The position numbers and the translations under genes were made by a program. From Loktanella sp. SALINAS62 (lineage in GTDB: Bacteria; Pseudomonadota; Alphaproteobacteria; Rhodobacterales; Rhodobacteraceae), in the NCBI RefSeq assembly GCF_018263905.1, contig NZ_JAAFZU010000023.1, forward strand, positions 232,755 to 296,754: DNA of 64,000 nucleotides, in the 5' to 3' direction. The notes under the pieces are model-generated. The model searched no databases, had not been told where the DNA came from, and worked only from the letters and a program-made list of their open reading frames with translations. Below are positions 9,011-17,985 of this stretch, one piece after another. Position 1 is the stretch's first letter; each line of letters begins with the position of its first letter.

Positions 9011-10399
9011 TCAGTAGCGATAATGTTCCGGCTTGAACGGGCCTTCGACGGTGACGCCGATGTAATCTGCCTGGTCCTTGCGCAGCTCTGTCAGTTTGAC
9101 GCCGATCCGTTTCAGGTGCAGGCGCGCGACCTTTTCGTCCAGATGCTTGGGCAGAATGAAAACACCGGGCGCGTATTCGTCGCCCTTGGTCCACAATTCG
9201 ATCTGCGCCAGAACCTGGTTGGTGAACGACGCGGACATCACGAACGACGGGTGGCCCGTTGCGTTGCCAAGGTTCAGCAAACGACCTTCGGACAGCAGGA
9301 TCAGACGATTGCCGGACGGCATCTCGATCATGTCGACCTGTTCTTTAATGTTTGTCCATTTGTGGTTCTTCAGCGCGGCGACCTGAATTTCGTTGTCGAA
9401 ATGGCCGATATTGCCAACGATGGCCATGTCTTTCATTTCGCGCATGTGTTCGATCCGGATCACATCGCGGTTGCCGGTGGTGGTGATAAAGATGTCAGCG
9501 CTGTCCAGCACGTCTTCCAGCAGGACAACCTCAAAACCGTCCATCGCGGCTTGCAGCGCGCAGATCGGGTCGACTTCGGTGACTTTCACGCGGGCACCTG
9601 CACCGCTCAGCGATGCGGCAGAGCCTTTGCCGACATCGCCGTAACCGCAGACGACGGCGACCTTGCCGGCCATCATGGTATCTGTGGCGCGGCGGATGCC
9701 ATCAACTAGCGATTCCTTGCAGCCATATTTGTTATCGAATTTCGACTTTGTGACGCTGTCGTTCACGTTGATCGCAGGGAATGGCAGTTGGCCGTTCTTG
9801 TGCAGATCATACAGGCGATGCACGCCCGTGGTGGTTTCTTCGGACACGCCCTTGATCGCGGCCTTCACCTTGGTGAACCAGCCGGGGGACGCTTCCATCC
9901 GCTTCTTGATCTGCGCCTTGATGACTTCTTCTTCTTCGGACTGCGGTACGGGGATGATGTCTTCGCCCGCTTCGGCGCGCGCGCCCAGCAGCACATACAG
10001 CGTCGCATCGCCGCCGTCGTCCAGGATCATGTTCGCGCCTTCGGGGAACATGAACGACTTATCCAGATAATCCCAATGCTCTTCCAGGCTTTGACCCTTG
10101 ATCGCAAAAACGGGAATGCCCGCTTCGGCAATCGCGGCAGCGGCGTGGTCTTGCGTCGAAAAGATGTTGCAGGACGCCCAGCGCACATCGGCACCCAGTT
10201 TGACCAGCGTTTCGATCAGCACGGCGGTCTGGATCGTCATGTGCAGCGAACCGACAATGCGCGCACCCTTCAGGGGCTGGGATGCGCCGTATTCTTCGCG
10301 CAGCGCCATCAGCCCCGGCATTTCGGTTTCCGCGATATCCAATTCCTTGCGGCCATAAGCGGCAAGTGAAATATCTTTGACGGTATAGTCCTGGGTCAT
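9011..10399 (-). CDS. ahcY: Adenosylhomocysteinase (SAH hydrolase)
   Basis: A 462-residue cytosolic NAD-dependent enzyme that splits S-adenosylhomocysteine into adenosine and homocysteine, clearing the inhibitor made by methyltransferases. Visible motifs are [35 protein letters not shown], the NAD-binding [11 protein letters not shown] and the C-terminal KPEHYRY. I prefer ATG at 10399 ([10 protein letters not shown], the usual family N-terminus, with GGAG six bases upstream). An in-frame ATG at 10423 with its own AAGGA is possible. It diverges from the GT8 gene across a structured leader. In Rhodobacter, ahcY also lies close to the reg genes. Confidence 0.97.
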   Translation of the reverse strand: MTQDYTVKDISLAAYGRKELDIAETEMPGLMALREEYGASQPLKGARIVGSLHMTIQTAVLIETLVKLGADVRWASCNIFSTQDHAAAAIAEAGIPVFAIKGQSLEEHWDYLDKSFMFPEGANMILDDGGDATLYVLLGARAEAGEDIIPVPQSEEEEVIKAQIKKRMEASPGWFTKVKAAIKGVSEETTTGVHRLYDLHKNGQLPFPAINVNDSVTKSKFDNKYGCKESLVDGIRRATDTMMAGKVAVVCGYGDVGKGSAASLSGAGARVKVTEVDPICALQAAMDGFEVVLLEDVLDSADIFITTTGNRDVIRIEHMREMKDMAIVGNIGHFDNEIQVAALKNHKWTNIKEQVDMIEMPSGNRLILLSEGRLLNLGNATGHPSFVMSASFTNQVLAQIELWTKGDEYAPGVFILPKHLDEKVARLHLKRIGVKLTELRKDQADYIGVTVEGPFKPEHYRY

Positions 10400-10423
10400 C
10401 CGACGCTCCACGGGATCATTCAT

Positions 10424-10543
10424 TTGATGCTGTCCTTAGCACCGGCACCGCCATCGCACAACGCGCAGCTCGAACCACAGGGAACCGGACCCGTGGGGTG
10501 CGGCGTTGTGTCGTTGTCTGTGTCCGGACAACGCAAAGGAGTA
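10424..10543. promoter_or_regulatory. Structured divergent leader between ahcY and GT8 gene
   Basis: CACAACGC at 10457-10464 pairs with GCGTTGTG at 10503-10510, enclosing a second stem CCAC-A-GGG (10475-10482) with CCCGTGG (10490-10496). A separate hairpin, CGTTGTC (10512-10518) with GACAACG (10527-10533), ends one base before the AAAGGAG ribosome-binding site of the GT8 gene. GCGTTGT at 10503 could instead pair with ACAACGC at 10528-10534, so the folds exclude each other. The two apical loops share the complementary bases CGGA and TCCG. TGTCCGGACA at 10521-10530 is also a perfect DNA palindrome. The function and the strand it acts on are unknown; it does not match the SAH riboswitch consensus I know. 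Confidence 0.5.
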
Positions 10544-11503
10544 ATGGTGCAGCACGTTCGGCCACCCGTCCGCAAGGCGATCATCATCACCTGCGACAAC
10601 AACCATCTGCCCTATGCCGCCACGGTGTTCCATTCGATCTGCCGGTTTCATCCCGACCGGGATTTTGACCTGATCCTTGCGACCGATGCCGATTTTGCCG
10701 TGCCGCCCATTCTGGACGACATGGGCGTGCGCGTTTTGCGAATGACCCCGCCAGACGACATGCAAAAGCTGAAATCCAGCCGTCTGCCACGCACTGCCTA
10801 TTTGCGCCTGTGGTTGCCACAGCGATTGGCGGGCGAATATGCCCGGTTGATCTATCTGGATACCGATATGTGGTTGCAGCGTAACGGATTGGATCAGCTG
10901 TTTGACGCAGATCTGGGCGCACATCCCGTGGGCGCCGTTCTGGAACGCCCGCTGTGGGCCCGACCATACAGGCGGGTGCGTGACCAGCGGCGGCTGAACA
11001 TGGCGCGCGCGCCATACTTCAACTCTGGTTTGTTGCTGATCGACACCGCGGCATGGGTCAGCGCCGATGTGTTGAATGCCTGCCTGAAGGCGGCAAAACA
11101 GCATGGCGACCTGTTTCAGTACCACGATCAATCGTTGCTGAATTATGCCCTGTACCGCAATTGGGCGCAGATCCACCCCAGTTGGAACTGGCAATGGGTG
11201 TTCTATCATCCGATGTCAGAGTCGCTGTTCGATCCCGCGCTTTTGCACATTTACGGCCCGCATAAACCGTGGGACGATCCCGAAGGACGGATTCCCGGTC
11301 GCGTAAAGGCCGAATTCCGGTTGTTCCTGAACCGCCACTTCCCCGACCGTCCGCAGCGATACGGTCCAATGCAGACCACCCGCAGCAGGCGTTTGACACG
11401 GCGGACGCTGCGCCATTTGCGCGACGTGCGTGCCTTTCGCAAATACGTTGCGCGCTTTGCCGACGAATTCTCGACGTTGCATCAATTACATGATGCGTCA
11501 TGA
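10544..11503 (+). CDS. Glycosyltransferase family 8 protein
   Basis: A 319-residue enzyme of the GT8 fold, which transfers a hexose from a nucleotide sugar to a cell-surface glycan such as the LPS core. It has the N-terminal IIITCDNNHLPYAATVFHSI, the metal-binding DxD in YLDTDMWLQ (about residue 107), YFNSGLLLIDTAAW, HDQSLLNYAL and the C-terminal HIYGPHKPW (GxKPW). I chose ATG at 10544 for its AAAGGAG ribosome-binding site; upstream in-frame codons fall in the structured leader. Donor and acceptor cannot be told. The HD-domain gene follows after 33 nt. Confidence 0.9.
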   Translation: MVQHVRPPVRKAIIITCDNNHLPYAATVFHSICRFHPDRDFDLILATDADFAVPPILDDMGVRVLRMTPPDDMQKLKSSRLPRTAYLRLWLPQRLAGEYARLIYLDTDMWLQRNGLDQLFDADLGAHPVGAVLERPLWARPYRRVRDQRRLNMARAPYFNSGLLLIDTAAWVSADVLNACLKAAKQHGDLFQYHDQSLLNYALYRNWAQIHPSWNWQWVFYHPMSESLFDPALLHIYGPHKPWDDPEGRIPGRVKAEFRLFLNRHFPDRPQRYGPMQTTRSRRLTRRTLRHLRDVRAFRKYVARFADEFSTLHQLHDAS

Positions 11504-11536
11504 TCCAGCCCAGTTAGAAAACGACAGGATTCCCGA

Positions 11537-12127
11537 ATGAAACAACCCCGCGCATGGCAAAGGATGCTGTCGGGTCGCAGGCTTGACCTGCTGGATCCGA
11601 CCCCCGTGGATATCGAGGTCGAGGATATCGCCCACGGTCTTGCTTTCGTTGCGCGCTGGAATGGTCAGACGCGCGGCGAATACCCGTATTCGGTCGCTGA
11701 ACATTCGATGCTGGTCGAAGCATTATTTGAACGGATGGTTCCGTCCGCTCCGGCCAAATGGCGGCTGGCCGCACTTTTGCATGATGCGCCTGAATACGTG
11801 ATCGGCGACATGATCAGCCCTGTCAAAGCGGCCGTTGGTCCAGGATACGAAGAACTGGACAGCCGCCTGACCGGCGCAATTCATCTGCGGTTTGGACTGC
11901 CTGCACAGATCCCTGCAGCCGTGAAAAAACAGATCAAGGCCGCCGATACCGTATCAGCATGGCTCGAAGCCACGCAGATCGCCGGATTTTCCGTTGCAGA
12001 GGCGAACCGGATTTTCGGCCGCCAGAAACCAGAGGTGATAGACGGGCTTCAGGTTGCGCTGCGCGCGCCGGTCACTGTCCGGGCCGATTTCGCGGCGCGC
12101 ACCGCAGCGCTGTTGGCGCAGATCTAA
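11537..12127 (+). CDS. HD-domain phosphohydrolase (YfbR-like)
   Basis: A 196-residue soluble protein with the HD metal site: His in VAEHS (about residue 56), HD in LLHDAPEYVIGDM (about 85-86) and a downstream Asp in KAADT. It resembles the 5'-deoxynucleotidase/YfbR-like branch of HD hydrolases, which remove phosphate from nucleotides, but substrate is not defined by sequence. It probably shares a transcript with the upstream GT8 gene and ends the rightward unit before regA. Confidence 0.85.
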   Translation: MKQPRAWQRMLSGRRLDLLDPTPVDIEVEDIAHGLAFVARWNGQTRGEYPYSVAEHSMLVEALFERMVPSAPAKWRLAALLHDAPEYVIGDMISPVKAAVGPGYEELDSRLTGAIHLRFGLPAQIPAAVKKQIKAADTVSAWLEATQIAGFSVAEANRIFGRQKPEVIDGLQVALRAPVTVRADFAARTAALLAQI

Positions 12128-12180
12128 CGGACCACTTGGTCAAAATGCGCGTATTTGTCGCACGTTGAACAGATGTTTTC

Positions 12181-12213
12181 GTCGGCCTGTCACGTTCCGA
12201 CAAGCTGTTTTTT
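12181..12213 (+). terminator. Weak terminator-like hairpin after the HD gene
   Basis: GTCGG (12181-12185) and CCGAC (12197-12201) form a short stem. A six-T run lies at 12208-12213. It sits between the converging HD gene and regA. The stem is short and the T-run is six bases away, so this is tentative. Confidence 0.35.
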
Positions 12214-12217
12214 GCGC

Positions 12218-12769
12218 TTAACGCGGGCTGCGTTTCGCAAGAATGCGCTGCAACGTCCGGCGGTGCATGCTTAGCCGGCGCGCGGTTTCCGACACGTTGC
12301 GGTCACACAGTTCATACACCCGTTGGATATGTTCCCAGCGCACGCGGTCCGCGCTCATCGGGTTATCGGGTGGGGGCGGCAGACCGTCCTGACGCGCCAG
12401 TAGTGCGTTGGTCACATCGGTGGCGTCCGCGGGCTTTGCCAGATAATCCGTGGCCCCAATCTTGACCGCGGCAACTGCGGTCGTAATCGCGCCATAGCCC
12501 GTCAAAACAACGATCCGCGCGTCGGGGCGGCGTTCACGCAGCTCTTCCACAACATCAAGACCGTTGCCGTCTTCCAGCCGCAGATCGACGACCGCATAGG
12601 CGGGGGGGCGCGACGATGCGATGGCTTTGCCCTGCGCTACCGTTTCGGCAGTTTCGACGACGAAACCACGCTTTTCCATCGCCTTTGCCAGACGTTTTAC
12701 AAATGCTTCGTCATCATCGACCAGCAAAAGCGACGGGTCGGGGCCTAAGTCGAATGTTTCATTGCTCAT
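12218..12769 (-). CDS. regA: Global redox response regulator RegA/PrrA/ActR
   Basis: A 183-residue response regulator of the RegB/RegA redox system, which controls photosynthesis, carbon and nitrogen fixation and respiration genes when oxygen falls. The receiver has VDDDEAF, phospho-acceptor D62 in VVDLRLEDG, the TGYGAITTAV segment and YLAKPAD. After a short proline linker (DGLPPPPDNP) comes a Fis-type helix-turn-helix (SETARRLSMHRRTLQRIL). The linker and HTH are hallmarks of this family. It lies 51 nt downstream of senC on the same strand. Confidence 0.96.
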   Translation of the reverse strand: MSNETFDLGPDPSLLLVDDDEAFVKRLAKAMEKRGFVVETAETVAQGKAIASSRPPAYAVVDLRLEDGNGLDVVEELRERRPDARIVVLTGYGAITTAVAAVKIGATDYLAKPADATDVTNALLARQDGLPPPPDNPMSADRVRWEHIQRVYELCDRNVSETARRLSMHRRTLQRILAKRSPR

Positions 12770-12820
12770 GTCATTTGCCTTGTAATCTACGAAGTGATGG
12801 TAGGACCTCTTGGGTCAGCG

Positions 12821-13429
12821 TCAATCTATGTTAAGCGCGCACGCGACTTCGTCCGCGATTTGTTCGGCCGGAGTGTTGCGGCGGAAAAAGGTGGCAAATC
12901 CGGTGTCCGGCAACATCAGATAGGTAAAAGCAGAATGATCCACGAGGTAGAAATCAGGATCGTCGTCCGCCTTGGCATAATAGACCTTATATGCATCCGC
13001 AGCAGCCTTTACCTGTGCATCTGTCCCGGTCAAACCAACCATACGAGGATGGAAATTCGCGGTGTAATCGGCCATGAATTCCGGTGTGTCGCGCGCCGGA
13101 TCGACGGTGATGAAAACAGGAGTCGCTTCGATCCCGCGGTCATCCAGCAGATCGACAGCCGCGACATTACGCGCGTTGTCGATCGGGCAGACGTCCGGGC
13201 AGAAGCCGTAGCCAAAATAGATCAACGACGGCGCGGTGATCACATCTTTGTTCGTAACCTCCGTTCCGGTCTGATTGACAAGCGTGAACGGTCCACCGAT
13301 CTCTGCCCCGTCGGCGTTCGTGCTGAAACACGACGCCAGATCCTGCCCCCTGCCAAACGTCAGGGACGCCGTCAGCCCGGCAACAGCGGCGATCCCAGCG
13401 GCAGAAATAAGCATGGTCGTACGGTTCAT
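12821..13429 (-). CDS. senC: SCO1/SenC/PrrC copper chaperone-like protein
   Basis: A 202-residue protein anchored by one N-terminal helix (residues 7-26) with a periplasmic thioredoxin-like domain. The copper site is present: C77 and C81 in GFCPDVCP and H165 in VDHSAF. SCO proteins deliver copper to the CuA centre of cytochrome c oxidase, and SenC/PrrC also affects signalling through RegB. It is the first gene of senC-regA and diverges from regB with an 85-nt gap that must hold both promoters. Confidence 0.94.
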   Translation of the reverse strand: MNRTTMLISAAGIAAVAGLTASLTFGRGQDLASCFSTNADGAEIGGPFTLVNQTGTEVTNKDVITAPSLIYFGYGFCPDVCPIDNARNVAAVDLLDDRGIEATPVFITVDPARDTPEFMADYTANFHPRMVGLTGTDAQVKAAADAYKVYYAKADDDPDFYLVDHSAFTYLMLPDTGFATFFRRNTPAEQIADEVACALNID

Positions 13430-13514
13430 CTAGGGGTCCTTTCGAAAGCGTCGCATTGATTGCGCGCCGGGCCAAACATAACAATGGGTCACAACTGCAC
13501 ACATAGGGTCATTC

Positions 13515-14870
13515 ATGGCGCGTTACGATACATCGATTCTCGCGCAGGACGAACGCAGCAACTGGCTGCGGATGCAAACGCTGTTGACCCTGCGGTGGGC
13601 TGCGGTCTGCGGGCAGGCCGTCGCCATCATTGTGGCGGTCAGGTTTTTTGATCTGACCATCCCGTTGATGCCCACCATCGCCACGATCGGCGTGGCCGCC
13701 GTCACGAACCTGATCACGCATATCAAATACCCCCAGAACAAGCGTCTGTCCGAATCGGAAGCCAGCGCCATGCTGGCATTCGACATCCTGCAGCTTGGCC
13801 TGCTGTTGTACCTGACAGGCGGGCTGAATAACCCGTTTGCCTTGCTGATCCTCGCACCCGTCACCATCGCCGCGTCGGTGCTGAACCTTATCAGTTTCGT
13901 CGCTTTGGGCGCACTGGCCATCGCCATGATTACCCTGATCGGATACGCATGGATTCCGTTGCAATTACCCGACGGATCGCTGTTGGTGCTGCCGCCGCTT
14001 TTTGGCTTTGGCTACCGCGTCGCGCTGATCATCGGTGTGCTGTTTCTAGGCATCTATGCCCGACGCGTCACCACCGAAATGCACAACATGAGGGAAGCAC
14101 TGCTTGCAACCCAGCTTGCGCTGGAACGCGAACAGAAACTGACCGATCTGGGCGGTGTCGTCGCTGCTGCAGCGCATGAACTGGGCACACCGCTGGCCAC
14201 GATCAAGCTTGTCAGCAGCGAATTGGCAGAAGAGCTTTCTGACAACGCAGAACTGCTGGACGATGTGCTGCTGATCCGGTCACAGGCCGACCGTTGCCGC
14301 GATATCCTGCAATCCATGGGCCGCGCCGGCAAGGATGACCTGATGCTGAAAACCGCCCCGGTCGAAGCCGTGGTGCGCGAAGCCGCAGAACCGCACGTCG
14401 ACCGCAAGGCTACGGTGCTGTTCGACATCGGGACCGGCCCCGGCACACAACCGACCATCCAGCGCAAACCTGAAATCATCCACGGCATCCGGAACCTGAT
14501 CCAGAATGCAGTCGATTTTTCCCAAGATACCGTCACCGTCCAGATTTCGTGGACCACAACAGACGTCAGCATCAAAATCAGCGACGACGGCCACGGATTT
14601 CCCCAGTCGGTAATCGGGCGCATCGGTGATCCCTATGTCCGCCGCAGACGTCAGGAATTGGATGGATCTTTGCGCCCGGCCTATAACGGGATGGGCCTGG
14701 GATTGTTCATCGCCAAGACATTGCTGGAACGATCCGGGGCAACGCTGGATTTCAGGAATGCCCGAGATTCCGGCGCCATTGTCACGGTCAGATGGCCGAT
14801 GCGGACCTTGGTCGAACCCGATGTCGAAAAACGACCATCCCTTGGAAATAACCCGGTATTTCTTCCCTGA
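13515..14870 (+). CDS. regB: Redox sensor histidine kinase RegB/PrrB
   Basis: A 451-residue inner-membrane kinase, cognate to RegA. Six hydrophobic segments fill residues 25-180. The quinone-sensing heptad GGLNNPF (residues 102-108) is present. The H-box is AAAAHELGTPLATIK with H221. C261 in RSQADRCRDIL is the redox-active cysteine position known for RegB. The ATPase domain has the N-box (about 324, IQNAVDFS), DDGHGFP and the G-box NGMGLGLFIAKTLL. All functional residues are intact, so it should be active. It is divergent from senC-regA. Confidence 0.96.
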   Translation: MARYDTSILAQDERSNWLRMQTLLTLRWAAVCGQAVAIIVAVRFFDLTIPLMPTIATIGVAAVTNLITHIKYPQNKRLSESEASAMLAFDILQLGLLLYLTGGLNNPFALLILAPVTIAASVLNLISFVALGALAIAMITLIGYAWIPLQLPDGSLLVLPPLFGFGYRVALIIGVLFLGIYARRVTTEMHNMREALLATQLALEREQKLTDLGGVVAAAAHELGTPLATIKLVSSELAEELSDNAELLDDVLLIRSQADRCRDILQSMGRAGKDDLMLKTAPVEAVVREAAEPHVDRKATVLFDIGTGPGTQPTIQRKPEIIHGIRNLIQNAVDFSQDTVTVQISWTTTDVSIKISDDGHGFPQSVIGRIGDPYVRRRRQELDGSLRPAYNGMGLGLFIAKTLLERSGATLDFRNARDSGAIVTVRWPMRTLVEPDVEKRPSLGNNPVFLP

Positions 14871-14871
14871 G

Positions 14872-14894
14872 TTAATTCATTAATGCGCCATTAA
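14872..14894 (+). promoter_or_regulatory. Putative CtrA-binding site
   Basis: TTAA (14880-14883), seven bases TGCGCCA, TTAA (14891-14894): an exact match to the CtrA full-site consensus TTAA-N7-TTAA. A further TTAA half-site is at 14872-14875. It lies 44 bp before the start codon of the PAS-domain protein, in the short gap after regB. It suggests cell-cycle or motility-linked control of that gene. Confidence 0.55.
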
Positions 14895-14938
14895 CCCCTG
14901 TTCCGCAGTCTCGACGCAAGCAATCAGGGTGACATGCG

Positions 14939-16540
14939 ATGCTATTCGATTCGGTATTGGCCTTTATGGCCGGCTGTCTGTTTCTGACCGGGATCACTGC
15001 GCTTTTCTTTTATACGCGCACCGGATCAGCCGGTGCACTGCAAATGAACAAGGGCCGCGACACTGGGGGACAGGCGCCGGTGTTCCTGTTTGATCGTGAT
15101 TTCCTGATTGATGCGTCGCCCAGTGGGTCTGCCTTGATCGGGGAATACAGGGGCGAAATGGGGGACCTTGACGCCCTGTTCCATGTTCTGGGACGGCAAT
15201 TCCCAACCCTGCGCGACGCTGTCAGCACACTGGGCTGGAATGATGAAATGCAGGTCCCGGCCCTGCAGGATGATGCGATTTGCATTCAGTTGAAAAATCA
15301 GCACGGCTTGACCCGCATCAGCCTTGAAACAGTACAGATCGACGACAGCGCAGACAGGTTCGGCGCATTGGAACGCGCCGCCCAAGCCGAAGAGCTTCAC
15401 CTTTTGCGGTCCGTTGCACGGCAATCGCCCCAGTTGATCTGGCAAGAAAGCGTGTCCGGAAACCTGATTTGGGCGAACGCAGCCTATCTGGACTATGCCG
15501 AACGGACGCGTCCCGACAGCGGGGACACGGTGCGGGTCTGGCCCGGCACTCGCCTGTTTACCGATTTGCCACTCTCGGCAAACGACGGTGCGGCGCCGTT
15601 CCGGGGCAGGCTGTCGGTCCGGCTGCACGGTGAAGCGGTGGAACATTGGTTTGATATCACCGCCACATCGCTGGACGGATCGACGCTGTTCTATGCGAAT
15701 TGCGCCAATGACACCGTGCGCGCGGAAAATACGCAGCGGGAATACCTGCAAACGCTGGCCAAGACATTCGCGCAGTTGTCGACCGGGCTGGTGATCTTTG
15801 ACCGCGAACGCAAGCTGACAATGTTCAACCCCGCGTTTATCGACATGTTTGGCCTGCCTGTGCAATTCGTCGCAGCGCGCCCCACACTGGAAGCCGTGCT
15901 GGATCGGTTGCGGAACATGCGAATGCTGCCGGAACCAAAAAATTATCTGTCATGGCGCGACCAGTTCCGGGCATTGGATCGCGACGGCGGCGATGGTGCC
16001 TATGCGGAACGGTGGGATCTGCCCGACGGGCAAACATTTCGGGTCAGCGGACGGCCCCATCCCAATGGCGCGATGGCACTGCTGTTCGAAGACATCAGCG
16101 CAGAGGTGTCGTTGACCCGCCGTTTTCGGGTCGAGATCGAAACCGGGCAATCCGTTCTGGATGCCTTGCCAGACGCCATCGCCGTTTTTTCCGACGCCCA
16201 GACGCTGATCATGACCAACACCGCCTATGGCGACATGTGGGGCGAACGCGACAGCGACAAGCTTGATCTTCAGGATTTGCGCGCCGCATTGCGCCGTTGG
16301 AAATCGCGCAGCGCACCGTCTGAATTCTGGCGCCAGATCGAAGCGTTCGGTCAGGGTCGCGTGGATCGGCCACGCATCACCGATGAAATCGCCCTGTTGA
16401 ACGGGCGCAGGCTGCGGGTTGATGCGCGCCCCATTGCATGCGGCATGATGATGGTGCGCTTTCACACCATCGAAGACCGCGCAACGTTGGGCGCGGTCAA
16501 AAGCTTGCCGGATCAATCGTCAAAGGCCGTGGGCCGCTGA
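14939..16540 (+). CDS. Membrane-anchored PAS-domain protein without kinase domain
   Basis: A 533-residue protein with an N-terminal membrane helix (residues 5-27) and several PAS-like sensory modules: about 165-250, 275-390 (FNPAFIDMFGLP and GAMALLFEDISAEV) and 400-500 (LPDAIAVFSDAQTLIMTNTA). No H-box, ATPase, GGDEF or EAL domain follows; the protein ends soon after the last PAS. It may once have been a kinase or may signal through partners. A CtrA-type site precedes it, and tsaE begins 41 nt downstream. Confidence 0.8.
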   Translation: MLFDSVLAFMAGCLFLTGITALFFYTRTGSAGALQMNKGRDTGGQAPVFLFDRDFLIDASPSGSALIGEYRGEMGDLDALFHVLGRQFPTLRDAVSTLGWNDEMQVPALQDDAICIQLKNQHGLTRISLETVQIDDSADRFGALERAAQAEELHLLRSVARQSPQLIWQESVSGNLIWANAAYLDYAERTRPDSGDTVRVWPGTRLFTDLPLSANDGAAPFRGRLSVRLHGEAVEHWFDITATSLDGSTLFYANCANDTVRAENTQREYLQTLAKTFAQLSTGLVIFDRERKLTMFNPAFIDMFGLPVQFVAARPTLEAVLDRLRNMRMLPEPKNYLSWRDQFRALDRDGGDGAYAERWDLPDGQTFRVSGRPHPNGAMALLFEDISAEVSLTRRFRVEIETGQSVLDALPDAIAVFSDAQTLIMTNTAYGDMWGERDSDKLDLQDLRAALRRWKSRSAPSEFWRQIEAFGQGRVDRPRITDEIALLNGRRLRVDARPIACGMMMVRFHTIEDRATLGAVKSLPDQSSKAVGR

Positions 16541-16580
16541 ATGCGCTTGCGGCCCTGCGGACGTGCTTTAGTCTGGCGGC

Positions 16581-17045
16581 ATGTCTGCCCCGCTTGCTGA
16601 AATTTCCCTGACCGATCTTGCCGCGACCGATCACTGGGCTGCGCGCTTTGCCGCTGTTCTGACCGCTGGTGATACTTTGCTGCTGGAAGGTGACATCGGC
16701 GCGGGCAAGACCGCATTCGCGCGCGCCCTTATCCGCGCACGACTGGGCCGGATGGAAGATGTCCCCTCTCCGACCTTTACGCTGGTGCAGACCTATGACG
16801 ACGGAACACTCGAAATCTGGCACTGTGATCTTTACCGTCTGACCGCCCCGGAAGAGGTGTTGGAACTGGGCCTGTCCGATGCCTTTGACGATGCGATCTG
16901 CCTGATCGAATGGCCTGACCGTCTGGGTGATGCAACACCGGTGGATGCGTTGACCTGCCGGTTTCAGGCCCGCAAGGACGATCATCTGCTGACCCTGTTT
17001 GGTCCCGCACCCTGGGCGCAAAGGCTGGACCTGTCCAATGACTGA
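16581..17045 (+). CDS. tsaE: tRNA threonylcarbamoyladenosine ATPase TsaE
   Basis: A 154-residue P-loop ATPase that drives TsaB/TsaD in t6A synthesis. It has the Walker A GDIGAGKTAFARALI (about residues 37-51), SPTFTLVQTY and HCDLYRL, followed by the LIEWPDRLGD motif; all are TsaE hallmarks. Length is normal. It overlaps the following kinase gene by 8 nt and starts a five-gene run ending in addA. Confidence 0.96.
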   Translation: MSAPLAEISLTDLAATDHWAARFAAVLTAGDTLLLEGDIGAGKTAFARALIRARLGRMEDVPSPTFTLVQTYDDGTLEIWHCDLYRLTAPEEVLELGLSDAFDDAICLIEWPDRLGDATPVDALTCRFQARKDDHLLTLFGPAPWAQRLDLSND

Positions 17046-17985
17046 CCGTGCCGCGCGAAAGACCGCGTTCCTGACCCACGCGGGGCATGGCAAGGATGTG
17101 GTCACACCGATTGCGGGCGACGCCTCTGCCCGCCGCTATGACCGACTGACTTCAGCCCATGGCGGCACGGTGATCCTGATGGATGCCGACCCCGCCACAG
17201 GCGAACGCACGGCCCCCTTTGTCGACATTGCCCGTTACCTGACCGACAGCGGCCTGACCGCGCCGCACATTCTGCACCACGATGCGGACGATGGTTTCGT
17301 GCTGCTGTCCGACCTTGGGCACGAAACGCTGGCCGCAGCCGCATCGCGCGCGCCGCAACAGGAAACTGTGCTGTATGATGCCGCGACCGACGTGCTGATC
17401 GCGCTGGATCGCCTGCACCCTCCCGCGCTGCACCGCATGACGCCGCAGGTCGGGGCGGACATGGTCGCGATTACCGCCACCGCCTATGCCAACTGCGACC
17501 CCGCCCCACTGGTATCCGCCGTGCGTGACGTGCTGGACCGTCACGCACCAGCGGCAGACCATCTGGCCCTGCGCGATTTTCACGCCGAAAACCTGATCTG
17601 GCGACCGGACCGCACCGGACTGGACCGGGTCGGCCTGCTGGATTTTCAGGACGCATTCATCGCTCCGCGCGGCTATGATCTGGCATCGCTGCTGGGTGAT
17701 ATCCGCCGCGATATGCCGCCTTCGATCCGCGACCGGGCCGCCTCGCGCTTTGCCGATGCCACAGGCATGACGATGGATCAGATCACGCTGCGGCTGGCGG
17801 TGTTAAGCGCCCAGCGCAACCTGCGGATTCTGGGTGTATTCGCCCGCCTGATCGCCAACGGCAAGCCGCGTTACCGCACCATGATGCCGCGCGTCTGGTC
17901 GGTGTTGATGCGCGATCTGGGCCATCCGGCACTATCTGACCTGCGCGTAATCGTCCTGCGCGATTTGCCACCAGTCCCCGCATGA
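17038..17985 (+). CDS. amgK: AmgK-like anomeric sugar kinase (COG3178 phosphotransferase)
   Basis: A 315-residue kinase of the aminoglycoside-phosphotransferase fold. The catalytic loop LRDFHAENLIW and the metal site LLDFQDAF are intact (about residues 178-215), as is GDASARRYDRL near the N-terminus. This family includes AmgK, which phosphorylates N-acetylmuramate at C1 in the peptidoglycan-recycling bypass with MurU. The next gene is a MurU-like nucleotidyltransferase overlapping by 4 nt, which supports the pairing. The substrate is inferred, not shown by sequence. Confidence 0.8.
   Translation: MTDRAARKTAFLTHAGHGKDVVTPIAGDASARRYDRLTSAHGGTVILMDADPATGERTAPFVDIARYLTDSGLTAPHILHHDADDGFVLLSDLGHETLAAAASRAPQQETVLYDAATDVLIALDRLHPPALHRMTPQVGADMVAITATAYANCDPAPLVSAVRDVLDRHAPAADHLALRDFHAENLIWRPDRTGLDRVGLLDFQDAFIAPRGYDLASLLGDIRRDMPPSIRDRAASRFADATGMTMDQITLRLAVLSAQRNLRILGVFARLIANGKPRYRTMMPRVWSVLMRDLGHPALSDLRVIVLRDLPPVPA

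Noticed and set aside
10424-10543. Known SAH riboswitch upstream of ahcY
   Set aside because: The conserved GAGGAGCGCUGCAA-type core is not present on either strand; retained only as an undefined structured element.
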